From Anaeromassilibacillus sp. An172 (GTDB lineage: Bacteria > Bacillota > Clostridia > Oscillospirales > Acutalibacteraceae), in contig NZ_NFKS01000023.1 of the NCBI RefSeq assembly GCF_002160515.1, forward strand, positions 1 through 50,214: 50,214 nucleotides of DNA, in the 5' to 3' direction. Below the pieces are notes generated by a model. The model was not told the origin of the DNA. It searched no databases and was given only the letters and a program-made list of their open reading frames with translations. Below are positions 24,918 to 33,129 of the stretch, piece by piece; the first letter of the stretch is position 1, and each line of letters opens with the position of its first letter. The position numbers and the translations under genes are program-made.

Positions 24918-25112
24918 CTAAAGCCCAAAGACAGATTTTATTGTGTCAAAGAGGTTGTCAATCTGTCCTATTATCATCATCAAAGCGACTATCAAGCCTG
25001 CCAAGGTTGTGAGCAATGCCTGCTCTTCTCTTCCGCTTCTCACCAAAAGCTGGTTAAGCACAGCCACAATTATTCCTATTGCGGCAATTTTGAAAATCAT
25101 ATCTACATCCAT
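24918..25112 (-). CDS. spoIIIAC: Stage III sporulation protein AC
   Basis: Product of 64 aa, two membrane segments, with LNQLLVRSGREEQALLTTL between them, the SpoIIIAC signature. Resembles FliQ-like export components. Confidence 0.9.
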   Translation of the reverse strand: MDVDMIFKIAAIGIIVAVLNQLLVRSGREEQALLTTLAGLIVALMMIIGQIDNLFDTIKSVFGL

Positions 25113-25131
25113 AACTTTTCACTCCAACGCT

Positions 25132-25635
25132 TTATAAAAGCAGAAGGGCAAACGCCGCTCCCGCACAGACGCCGCATATTCTGTAAAGGCGTCCTTTTGT
25201 CTTTGCCTCCTCTTTCGCCGCCTCATAACTCTGGCGGAAAAATTCTTCATACATGGAAAGATGGTCTATCTGACCTTCTGTGTCTGTAGCTCCCAGACCT
25301 CTGCCCAATCCATATAAAAGATTAAGGTCATCCGCTGTCAAACTGCACCCTGCGGCAGCTTCAGCCGACATATCGTTCCAGATTTCCGAAAAATCATCCT
25401 CTCCGGAAACCACATTAAAATCACCGAAATATTTTTTCACAAGAGGCTGGGAAGCGCTCTCCCTCACCGCTGAATAGATTTCCTCACCTGTAAATCTGAT
25501 TTTGGATTTTAAAGTACCGATAAACACAGTGGCATCTCCCAGAAAATTTCTTCTGCGGAATAGATTTTTACTGCTTATCTCTCCGAAATAACAGCAGGCT
25601 GTAAAAATCAAAATAATTCCCAGCCACTTAACCAT
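25132..25635 (-). CDS. spoIIIAB: Stage III sporulation protein AB
   Basis: Product of 167 aa, one membrane segment at each end, soluble middle, fits SpoIIIAB (GspF-like). Overlaps the spoIIIAA stop by eight bases. Confidence 0.9.
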   Translation of the reverse strand: MVKWLGIILIFTACCYFGEISSKNLFRRRNFLGDATVFIGTLKSKIRFTGEEIYSAVRESASQPLVKKYFGDFNVVSGEDDFSEIWNDMSAEAAAGCSLTADDLNLLYGLGRGLGATDTEGQIDHLSMYEEFFRQSYEAAKEEAKTKGRLYRICGVCAGAAFALLLL

Positions 25636-26575
25636 GGGGATATTCCCCCAGCTTTATTATCTCCCCTATTGTTCCAGCCTCTTTGCAGCTTTTCAGAAAA
25701 ACCATGTTTGCAAACGCCCCTGTTTCCAAAAGCTTTGCGCCTTGACTTCTCTTTTTAAGCTGAAGAGGATTTTTGCAGTGAACCGTTGTGACAAATGTGA
25801 CTCCTGAGTTAAGCCCACGCCTTAATGACTCCACGTCATCTTCTCCCAATTCGTCACAGATGATAACCTGAGGCGAAAGACATCTCACCGCCTGTTCCAC
25901 ACCGTATTTAACTGTATAACCGTCCAAAACATCGCAGTAACCGGAATCCTCACGGGGTATTCCCGAGCAGACAGAGCATATCTCTCCTCTTGAGTCAACA
26001 ACCGTAACTCTCATTCTGCGGTTTACTGAAAGCTCGTAAGCCAAATCCCTGAGCATTGTGGTTTTTCCCGAGCAAGGCTCTCCGCAGATAAGTATTCCTC
26101 CGCTGTCGATAAGGCTTATAAGCTTCTCTGAACACCCTCTGTGTGAGGTCGCCACTCTTATGTTAATTCCGCTTATGTTTTTCACATTGGAAATCCCGTT
26201 GTTTTCCCACACGGCAGTTCCCGTAATTCCGGCACGGTGACCTCCGTTTATTGTTATGTATCCGCTTTTTATCTCCTGTCTGTGGCTGTAAACGGAATTG
26301 TTGCAGAGATTTTTAAAGGTTTCGGAGATATCCTCAGGAAAAACCGTGACACACCTTTTCTGTTCAAACTCATTTGTTATATCTCCGTTTTCCATAAGAA
26401 AGCAGTTTTCACCATTTATAGTGAACATTAAAGGTCGTCCGGCTCTCAGTCTTACCTCCTGAATATTTTTCTTTTTATCCCTTTGCATAGTAACCAGACG
26501 CCTTCTAAGCCTTTGAGAAACCACACAGCAGGCGCAGTCAAAAGCTTTTTCAAAATCCATGGCAGTTTTGTCCAT
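25628..26575 (-). CDS. spoIIIAA: Stage III sporulation protein AA (ATPase)
   Basis: About 315 aa. AAA/secretion-type ATPase: Walker A GEPCSGKTT, Walker B VIICDELG, and the region GLNSGVTFVTTVHCKNP. Powers assembly or transport through the channel. ATG at 26575 is chosen over 26584 because GGAGG is ten bases before it. First gene of the operon, with a sigma-E-like promoter at 26606-26634. Confidence 0.92.
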   Translation of the reverse strand: MDKTAMDFEKAFDCACCVVSQRLRRRLVTMQRDKKKNIQEVRLRAGRPLMFTINGENCFLMENGDITNEFEQKRCVTVFPEDISETFKNLCNNSVYSHRQEIKSGYITINGGHRAGITGTAVWENNGISNVKNISGINIRVATSHRGCSEKLISLIDSGGILICGEPCSGKTTMLRDLAYELSVNRRMRVTVVDSRGEICSVCSGIPREDSGYCDVLDGYTVKYGVEQAVRCLSPQVIICDELGEDDVESLRRGLNSGVTFVTTVHCKNPLQLKKRSQGAKLLETGAFANMVFLKSCKEAGTIGEIIKLGEYPHG

Positions 26576-26605
26576 TTTTCTCATTCCTCCTTTGTCTTTA
26601 CCAAA

Positions 26606-26634
26606 TACTTATGAAAGGCAATAGGAAAATATGC
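26606..26634 (-). promoter_or_regulatory. Candidate sigma-E promoter of spoIIIA operon
   Basis: On the - strand GCATATT (-35), 14 nt, CATAAGTA (-10), close to the sigma-E consensus as I recall it (ATATT / CATACAHT). It fits mother-cell expression. Confidence 0.6.
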
Positions 26635-26640
26635 AAAAAA

Positions 26641-26683
26641 ATCCCCGAGGGATTAAGTGATATCACATTAATCCTTCGGGGAT
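26641..26683 (-). terminator. Terminator of glycosidase gene
   Basis: A 16-bp stem (26641-26656 with 26668-26683, one G-U) is followed on the - strand by T7. It isolates the spoIIIA operon. Confidence 0.9.
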
Positions 26684-26707
26684 AGATATTAGGTTTTAAA
26701 TTTTTAT

Positions 26708-29700
26708 TTACAGGTCTTCATTTGAAGCGATAGCAAGCTGTATTTTTGTTGCGTCATATACGGTAATCTTTCCGTCCTTATTTGTATCCGCCGCTTCAAA
26801 TACAAATTTATCTGCTGAAATAGCCTTTACCAGATACTGCTGTATATAAGAAGCATCGTCTATTGTCATACTTCCTGAACCGTCTGCATCGCCCAAAACG
26901 AAATCAGGCTTAACAAGCTCAAGGGAATTAACAGCGCTTTCTATGGCTTTTAATGCCTCATCAACCTGAGTCTGTGTAATCTCTTCTCCTGCCTCAGCCT
27001 TTGCAATTATTGCCTGTGCTTCATCAATAGCTGTTTTGAGAACCTCTCTGCTCTCGGCTGTGTATTCTTCCATATCAACCATCGGGAGAGCTTCTTCCAC
27101 CTTGTTTTTAAGCTCTGTTACATCAGGTGTATCAGGTTCTTCAACCAATGCGTTTACAACCTTCACTATTGTAAATGAATGAGGTTCTACAACAACTCTT
27201 GCAGTTTCGCTGTTTTCAGCTACTGTCTCAGTGGTTCTGATAACATCAACATTGTCAGGATTGTCGATAGTATTTTCTGCATAGAATGTGTCGCCGGAGA
27301 TGTACTGGATTTCCAAAGTTTTTCCGGAAAGGTCAACTCCGTCAACCTTAATATCGACAATACCCTTACCATCAAGCTTTGAATTTACCAAAGCAAGATA
27401 TAGGTTTCCGTCGGCATCCTTACTTGCCATAGCGGCATACTGCTCGGTTCCGTTATCGAGAAGTCTTGTATCGCTGAATGTAGAGGAAAGAACATCAGTA
27501 CCGGAAGCACTGTTGTACATTTCAAATACCCTTGCGCTCGGTGTTGAGAAGAACTTATAATCGCCCTCACCGGTAATTATGTCTGCGCCCTCCTGCGGAA
27601 CCGCCTGGATAACAGCCTGCTGTGTAGGTCCAAGGGAATCTCCGCCGGATGAGTACCAGTCAACAAGGCAGTGCTTCTGAATATATGGGCTGTCAAGTCT
27701 TATGTACTCCATAAGAACACGGGCTATATACAAAGCGTGTGTCTGTGAACGAACCATTGTATCATAAGACGGATAAATACCGTATTCGGAAATGGCCGGA
27801 ACCTTAGTATTGTCACCTGTGATAGTTCTCATTTCATTTACAAGGTTTGAAACTCTTGAAACTGTTCCCGGAATAAGGGAAAGTGTGCTGTAATAGAACT
27901 GTTTCTTTGTTTCCTCGTTTGCGCTTCCGCCGGCAGGTGTTCCTGCGTATGGATGAATTGTCATTCCGTCATAAAGGCTGTCAGCGCCTTTCTGATGCAT
28001 AATATTTATAAAGCTTGATGTTTCCCAGCTTGTGTAAATATAAAGCTCTTTTTCCTCTTCGCCTTTGCTCTTGAGGTTGTTGTTTATCTGCTCCATAGTG
28101 TCACGCATTGCCTGACTGATATCTATAAAGCCTTCTCTTTCAACTGTGTAGCTTACAAAAATCTGGCTGTCCTTTGGAGGAATAGCTCCGTTTACACCGT
28201 CACCGAAGATAATTCCGCCTGTTGCATAGTCGATTTTTGCAACCTTGTCGTTAGCTCCTGCTGTTGAAAGGTCGGAAACTACTTTCCATTCTTCATTGCC
28301 CACATAAACCTTTGTGGTTTCGTCGTTACTGCTTATAGCTTTAAAGTCCGCATAATCCGCAGGGTCATAGTTATACTGCTCCATAACTCCGCTGTTGCCG
28401 CTTGTGATATCTCTAAGTCCGATATCTCCGTTGGCAATACCCAAAGCCGGATGAGGATTAGCATATCTCATATAGAAAATCTGGTTAGCTGTTCCGTCTG
28501 ACTTTGATTCTATTGAATTCCAGTCATCATATGCAACAGCATACTGCTTTTCGCAGACAACAGTGCCGCCCTCGATATATGCATAATCGGAAGCCTTTCC
28601 GTTTACATAGTTTGTCCAGAAGCCCTGGCTCCAAAGTCCGTCTCCGTCCTTGCCGCCGCCCTGATTCATCTCGTTGCCCATTTCAAAGTAACGAACATTG
28701 TAAGGGTCAGGATGACCGTTTTCAGCTCTCACTGCTGCCCAGTCAATTCCGCCGTTGGGGTTTGAACCGTCGTTTGGAGCGTTAAGATATTCAACAAGGT
28801 CTGCAGCATCGCTGGCGCTGCCTCTGCCCATTCCGTAAACATAAACTATCTCAGAACCAACATCGGAAGCAAAGTCGCCTACCTCTTTAATACCAAAGTT
28901 AGAGGCTATACCTCTCTGAGGCTGACCGTTGCTGTTTGTGTTGTAATAACCGTGAACCTGGTCAAGTCTTTCGTCCTTGCTGCCCAATGTTCCCTTCCAC
29001 TGGAAGAGGTTTGAAATTGAACCGCCCGGATAACGGACAGAACCAAAACCTGCTTCCTTATACAAATCAACAAAATCCTGTTTCATTGTCATTGTTTCGG
29101 AATCAAATGTGCCGTAACCGTTGAAGCCGAAACGATGGTTAGTACCGAATACGCCGTTGTCTATTATATTTGTAACATCATCTGTATTTATTGTAACAAC
29201 AATAGGTGAAGCATTCTGATAATTATCATAAGCTGTGCTCAATGCTTCATATTCTGCGAGCATATCCTCGTAGATAATATTTTCCGGGATTTCTGCGCTG
29301 TGGTCAACAGCCTCTTTCAAAGCTATATACTCCGGCATGTCCTCAGTCAAATCGCCTGAAGACAAAGCTTCCTTAGCCTTTGTCAAAAGCTCGTTATATT
29401 GAAGTTTTAAAGCCACAAGCTTCTGCTCGTTTACAGCAGCAGAATTAAGCTGATATATTCCCTTAACTTCATTTTCAGAAAGAGCCCTTGTGTACAGACG
29501 TATTTCATCCATACTTCCTGCAAACTGGTCTGAATTTCCAAGCTGCTTGTGAGAACCTATAATCAAATCTGTAACAGCTGTGGCGTTATTTTTGCTGAGA
29601 GTATGTTCACCAAGCTTAACACCGTCAAGATACAAAGCTATTGTATAATTTCCGTCTGTTCCGTTTGATTTAACAAGAGCCAAATGCTGCCACTCATTAT

Positions 29701-31105
29701 AGCTTGTGGCCTCTCCGAAATATTTGTTTTCCTCAGAAATATATGTGCCGTACTGACCGCTTGTTGTTCTGAAAAGCAAGCTTCTGCCTGTTGCAGTGCT
29801 CTGCTGAATAAGAACAGTGCTCATGGTAGTATCTTTCTGATCCTCAGAGTTTTTAACCCACATAGTTATAGTAAATTCATTTTGTGAATTCAATCCGTTG
29901 GCAATAGTAACATTGGAGCTGTTGCCGGAAGTCTTTTTAGCAAATGAAAGCATTTTTCCCATGCTCTCAATATCAGACTCAGCTATTGTAAGATTACTTC
30001 CTGACATTGTAGCTGTCAATGTGCCGCCCTGAGCCATATTTTCAAGAGAACCGCTGTCTGCTGTCCAATATCCCACAAGACCCTTATTTAATGCGTCCTC
30101 GCCGTCAACTGCTGTATTAAAATCAGCAATCTTTTCATTAAGGTCAGAAATGGCATTCTGCCTTTCCTCTGTTGTGCCTGCTTCCAAAGCAGCCTTTGCC
30201 TTTTTCAGGGAATTATCAAGTAAAACATATGCCTGATGTGTGATTTCCAGCTTTCCGCTCTTCAAAAGGCTGTCAGCCTGTGATATTGCAGCTTCAAGCT
30301 GAGAATTCACAGCCTCCTCTGTCTTTGCATTATAAAGTGCCATTACATCATCAGCTGTGAGAACTCTCTCATAGAAACGCAGGTCGTCTATATCTCCGGT
30401 AAACTGACCGTTGTCCTTATCGGTTTTGTTCTTATGAGAACCGATTATAAGGTCTGTAACCTTGTCAATTACCTGTGAAGCGTCACACTCACCTGTGTAT
30501 GTCTGCTCTCCGTTAATATAAAACTTGAGAGTATATTTTCCATTGTCGAGATTTTCCTTTGTAATGGTGATATTCTCCCATTTTCCATCGGCAGTTGCAG
30601 GTGATGTTTCGATGTCTGTGCCATTCATGTAAACAGTGTACTTGTCATCAGTACCTCTGTACAAAAATGTTTTTCCTGTTGCCCCATCCTTATCGGCAAA
30701 CTGCAGCATAATTGTGTTCTGTGTGGTAATCTGCTGTGATGAGTTGTTTACCCACAGTGAAACTGAAAAATCTTCCTGTTTTGGATTAAACATATCCCCA
30801 ATAAACATTCTGGAATTTTCCGCAGCATCGCCCTTAGACTCAAAGTGCAGAACCTTTCCGTATGTTTCGTCACCGCTGTCCTTTACGGACACCTTGTTTC
30901 CCTCAAGCACAGCTTTAATTGAAGAATCCGAACCGATATTGACAGGGTTGCCGCTTGCATCGGTTTCTTCAAAATTCCAGTGTGCCGTCAAATTGCTGTC
31001 TATATCAGCCTTAGGAGTTATTTCCGCCGAAGATGAATAAACGCACATGGTGGAAATCATGCCCAAAGCCAAAATAACAGACAGTATTTTCTTAGCTCTC
31101 TTCAT
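26708..31105 (-). CDS. Secreted multidomain glycoside hydrolase, LamG/FIVAR/dockerin-like
   Basis: Product of 1465 aa, AGGAGG before the ATG. Order: signal peptide (1-27), LamG 1 (about 38-255), FIVAR 1 (258-340), LamG 2 (343-555), second helical module (560-640), catalytic region (about 650-1310), FIVAR-type repeat (1325-1398), dockerin-like pair (1401-1465: DADGSGSMTIDDASYIQQYL and DTNKDGKITVYDATKIQLAI). The catalytic part resembles GH clan A, nearest GH51/GH79: VRYPGG, acid/base Glu812 in FEMGNEM, nucleophile Glu1107 in ISEYG. These Glu are about 295 apart; in usual GH51 enzymes it is near 120, so a large insert is present, including FGDGVNGAIPP. Substrate is probably an arabinose- or uronic-containing glycan, unproven. 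It has its own promoter. Confidence 0.8.
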   Translation of the reverse strand: MKRAKKILSVILALGMISTMCVYSSSAEITPKADIDSNLTAHWNFEETDASGNPVNIGSDSSIKAVLEGNKVSVKDSGDETYGKVLHFESKGDAAENSRMFIGDMFNPKQEDFSVSLWVNNSSQQITTQNTIMLQFADKDGATGKTFLYRGTDDKYTVYMNGTDIETSPATADGKWENITITKENLDNGKYTLKFYINGEQTYTGECDASQVIDKVTDLIIGSHKNKTDKDNGQFTGDIDDLRFYERVLTADDVMALYNAKTEEAVNSQLEAAISQADSLLKSGKLEITHQAYVLLDNSLKKAKAALEAGTTEERQNAISDLNEKIADFNTAVDGEDALNKGLVGYWTADSGSLENMAQGGTLTATMSGSNLTIAESDIESMGKMLSFAKKTSGNSSNVTIANGLNSQNEFTITMWVKNSEDQKDTTMSTVLIQQSTATGRSLLFRTTSGQYGTYISEENKYFGEATSYNEWQHLALVKSNGTDGNYTIALYLDGVKLGEHTLSKNNATAVTDLIIGSHKQLGNSDQFAGSMDEIRLYTRALSENEVKGIYQLNSAAVNEQKLVALKLQYNELLTKAKEALSSGDLTEDMPEYIALKEAVDHSAEIPENIIYEDMLAEYEALSTAYDNYQNASPIVVTINTDDVTNIIDNGVFGTNHRFGFNGYGTFDSETMTMKQDFVDLYKEAGFGSVRYPGGSISNLFQWKGTLGSKDERLDQVHGYYNTNSNGQPQRGIASNFGIKEVGDFASDVGSEIVYVYGMGRGSASDAADLVEYLNAPNDGSNPNGGIDWAAVRAENGHPDPYNVRYFEMGNEMNQGGGKDGDGLWSQGFWTNYVNGKASDYAYIEGGTVVCEKQYAVAYDDWNSIESKSDGTANQIFYMRYANPHPALGIANGDIGLRDITSGNSGVMEQYNYDPADYADFKAISSNDETTKVYVGNEEWKVVSDLSTAGANDKVAKIDYATGGIIFGDGVNGAIPPKDSQIFVSYTVEREGFIDISQAMRDTMEQINNNLKSKGEEEKELYIYTSWETSSFINIMHQKGADSLYDGMTIHPYAGTPAGGSANEETKKQFYYSTLSLIPGTVSRVSNLVNEMRTITGDNTKVPAISEYGIYPSYDTMVRSQTHALYIARVLMEYIRLDSPYIQKHCLVDWYSSGGDSLGPTQQAVIQAVPQEGADIITGEGDYKFFSTPSARVFEMYNSASGTDVLSSTFSDTRLLDNGTEQYAAMASKDADGNLYLALVNSKLDGKGIVDIKVDGVDLSGKTLEIQYISGDTFYAENTIDNPDNVDVIRTTETVAENSETARVVVEPHSFTIVKVVNALVEEPDTPDVTELKNKVEEALPMVDMEEYTAESREVLKTAIDEAQAIIAKAEAGEEITQTQVDEALKAIESAVNSLELVKPDFVLGDADGSGSMTIDDASYIQQYLVKAISADKFVFEAADTNKDGKITVYDATKIQLAIASNEDL

Positions 31106-31231
31106 TTTTATCCTCCTTTTTATGTTTATACAGTCGATTGAAACCCAAAGGAATCAAACTACCAATATACAAAATCACACGCCGCAAGTCTATGCAGCAA
31201 TATAAACAAAATAACACATCATATAGTTATT

Positions 31232-31260
31232 ATTATAACTAATTACAATAAGTTTTTCAA
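31232..31260 (-). promoter_or_regulatory. Consensus promoter of glycosidase
   Basis: On the - strand TTGAAA, 17 nt, TATAAT, with a 120-nt leader. Confidence 0.7.
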
Positions 31261-31335
31261 TAGATTTACGAAATATTTATTTAAAAAAGTTTCATCTAGC
31301 AAATTAAATAAATTTCTAAAAACACAAAAAAGAAG

Positions 31336-31364
31336 AGCGGACAGATTGAGATTTTCTGTCCGCT
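31336..31364 (-). terminator. Terminator of flavodoxin-like gene
   Basis: A 10-bp perfect stem (31336-31345 with 31355-31364), followed by CTTCTTTTTT on the - strand. Confidence 0.8.
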
Positions 31365-31394
31365 TAATTAAGTCTTATAAAATTGGAATAAATA

Positions 31395-31880
31395 TCAGAT
31401 TTTTAATTTTTTTATCATGCTTTCCCTGTCTTTCTCGTCGGGATGAGAAAGAGCCATATCAAAGTTTTTAATAAGCATCTGAGCCTGTGCCGCTTTATCC
31501 TGGTCTGCAAGCATTTTTTCATATCTATCTCTTACAGCCATAGGCATTTTTCCCTGGCACATAAACATTTCCATAATTTCATTGTCAGCAGGAATTAAAG
31601 CCTTGACGCCATTTAAAATCTTTTCAAAATATTCATCGCTTACGCCGAAACCGGCAGTTCCGAAAAGATAAATCTTCTTTCCGTGAAGGCTTTCAAGAAA
31701 ATTCTTCACCTTATCGGTACAGCTGCCCTTGTCTGTCCAAAAGCCCACAAAATATGTATCCGCCTCAACTGCGTTATCAATATCTCCGCAGTAAACGCAA
31801 TCCTTAATTTCTTCCGCTATCCACTGAGCCAAAAGCTTTGTGTTTCCTGTTTTGCTGTCAAATACCACTGCACTTCTCAT
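31395..31880 (-). CDS. Flavodoxin-like protein
   Basis: Product of 161 aa. The FMN phosphate loop is SKTGNTK (9-15). The domain is complete through GTAGFG but lower in similarity to short-chain flavodoxins, and the C-terminal 50 residues are an extra charged helical part. This layout is like the flavodoxin-family protein BilS, which accompanies bilirubin reductase BilR, but no bilR is present here, so only a redox role is claimed. Upstream, a near-palindrome centred on GTTAAC (31910-31931) may be an operator. Confidence 0.7.
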   Translation of the reverse strand: MRSAVVFDSKTGNTKLLAQWIAEEIKDCVYCGDIDNAVEADTYFVGFWTDKGSCTDKVKNFLESLHGKKIYLFGTAGFGVSDEYFEKILNGVKALIPADNEIMEMFMCQGKMPMAVRDRYEKMLADQDKAAQAQMLIKNFDMALSHPDEKDRESMIKKLKI

Positions 31881-31985
31881 AATACTTCCTCACTTTCAAA
31901 CAGCATTGTTTAATTGTTAACATAATTAAATAATAAACCTGTTATATGTTGTAAAGATTACGTCCATGTGATTTATATATGATAT

Positions 31986-32690
31986 TTAAAGCCTTATTCC
32001 AAAGCCTATGGTTTCCATAAGATTCATGTACATAAGCTTCTGTACAAAATCACCTGGATGAAGACCGTCGTTTTTACAGCCCTCGCCGCAGATTATATCG
32101 TCAATTTTCTTTCCGGAAGCCACAAGATAATTTTGAATATATCTGTAGTTGTCCACAAAGAGAAGATTTTTCTCATCTGCCACCATAGTGAGGATTGTTT
32201 CAATATCCTCGCTGTGATGAATACGGTTAATATAGAACTCATTGCTTTCGGTAGACGGATTAAGGGACGCAAGCACAAGGATTTTTCCCTTTTTCTCCAT
32301 AAGCTCTGTAAATTTAATAAGGTTATCATAAAGTTCATGAAGTCCGTCAGGTCTTTTTCTGTCGTTAGCCCCTGCAAGCAAAATCACAATGTCGTCGTCT
32401 TCATCAATTATTTTATCAAAGTTATTGAGGAGCTGGGTTGTGTTTGCCCCGTCACAGCCCTTGTTAATTACAGATGAGCATGGATATTTTTCGCTTATGT
32501 ATTTTGCAAACAATCCGCCCCAGCTGTTTGGAGCAGTTTTTCTGTAAAAAATATCTTCACCGTCTTTGAAAACAACCTCATCGGTTCTGACACAACATGA
32601 ACTTCCTGTTCCTGCGGAAAGGCTGTCGCCTGTTATCTTTATTTTTGCGCCCTCTTTGATTTTCTTTATTATTTCTGACTTATATCCCAT
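31986..32690 (-). CDS. SGNH/GDSL-family hydrolase
   Basis: Product of 234 aa from the ATG at 32690. A longer in-frame reading upstream would run into the tRNA-Ser and is rejected. Block I GDSLSAG with Ser23, block III-type AGANDR and block V DGLHPGD with His; all three give the SGNH catalytic set. Substrate is unknown: acyl, acetyl or carbohydrate esters. No signal peptide, so cytosolic. It follows the terminator of the tRNA pair and is followed by the flavodoxin-like gene. Confidence 0.85.
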   Translation of the reverse strand: MGYKSEIIKKIKEGAKIKITGDSLSAGTGSSCCVRTDEVVFKDGEDIFYRKTAPNSWGGLFAKYISEKYPCSSVINKGCDGANTTQLLNNFDKIIDEDDDIVILLAGANDRKRPDGLHELYDNLIKFTELMEKKGKILVLASLNPSTESNEFYINRIHHSEDIETILTMVADEKNLLFVDNYRYIQNYLVASGKKIDDIICGEGCKNDGLHPGDFVQKLMYMNLMETIGFGIRL

Positions 32691-32718
32691 AAAATCACCG
32701 TTTCTTTTATATAAACTG

Positions 32719-32750
32719 AAAAAAGCACCTGCATATGCAAGTGCTTTTTT
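32719..32750 (-). terminator. Terminator of tRNA-Ser pair
   Basis: A stem of about 13 bp (GCACCTGCATATGCAAGTGC core) with A-tract and T-tract sides lies just past the tRNA-Ser(GCU) 3' end on the - strand. Confidence 0.75.
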
Positions 32751-32752
32751 CT

Positions 32753-32842
32753 TGGCGGAGGACAAGGGATTTGAACCCTCGCGCCGGTTACCCGACCTAC
32801 TCCCTTAGCAGGGGAGCCTCTTCACCACTTGAGTAATCCTCC
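32753..32842 (-). tRNA. tRNA-Ser(GCU)
   Basis: 90 nt with encoded CCA. Acceptor stem GGAGGAT with GTCCTCC, anticodon loop CUGCUAA with anticodon GCU, a long variable arm and T-loop GGTTCAAATCC. It reads AGC/AGU codons. Confidence 0.95.
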
Positions 32843-32873
32843 AAGATGGCAAATTAAATTGCTAAAAAATAAA

Positions 32874-32962
32874 TGGCGGAGAGGAAGGGATTCGAACCCT
32901 TGGTCCCTTGCGGGATCACTAGTTTTCAAGACTAGCTCCTTAAACCACTCGGACACCTCTCC
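32874..32962 (-). tRNA. tRNA-Ser(UGA)
   Basis: 89 nt with encoded CCA. Acceptor stem GGAGAGG, anticodon loop CUUGAAA (anticodon UGA), long variable arm, T-loop GGTTCGAATCC. It is 31 bases upstream of tRNA-Ser(GCU) and shares its promoter. Confidence 0.95.
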
Positions 32963-32981
32963 ATCGCAACTGACAGTGGAT

Positions 32982-33010
32982 ATTATATCACAGACAAACC
33001 GTCTTGTCAA
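32982..33010 (-). promoter_or_regulatory. Perfect consensus promoter of tRNA-Ser pair
   Basis: On the - strand TTGACA, 17 nt, TATAAT, all 12 hexamer bases correct. Confidence 0.85.
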
Positions 33011-33090
33011 CATTTTTCATAAGTTTTTTTATTATTATTTTACAAAAAATTTTTTATTCGTCTGTGACACGGTATTCTTCCACATAAAAA

Positions 33091-33119
33091 GTTCCCGCTA
33101 TGGAAAACATAACGGGAAC
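33091..33119 (-). terminator. Terminator of dacF
   Basis: A 7-bp perfect stem (33091-33097 with 33113-33119) with more inner pairing, then T5 on the - strand. Confidence 0.8.
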
Positions 33120-33129
33120 CGATATTTAA

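Larger units (their letters stand above)
31106..31394. other. Intergenic region upstream of glycosidase
   Basis: Contains the consensus promoter at 31232-31260 and the flavodoxin terminator at 31336-31364; otherwise AT-rich. AGTTAT-N4-ATAACT (31225-31240) overlaps the -10 as a possible operator. Confidence 0.5.

Noticed and set aside
27800-28700. Prophage remnant suggested by the FGDGVNGAIPP motif
   Set aside because: It is in frame inside a complete glycosidase; no other phage gene is present.
31395-31880. Assignment as bilirubin reductase partner BilS
   Set aside because: Layout is suggestive but no bilR gene is present; called only flavodoxin-like.
32691-32765. N-terminal extension of the SGNH hydrolase
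   Set aside because: It would run through the tRNA terminator and into the tRNA-Ser gene.
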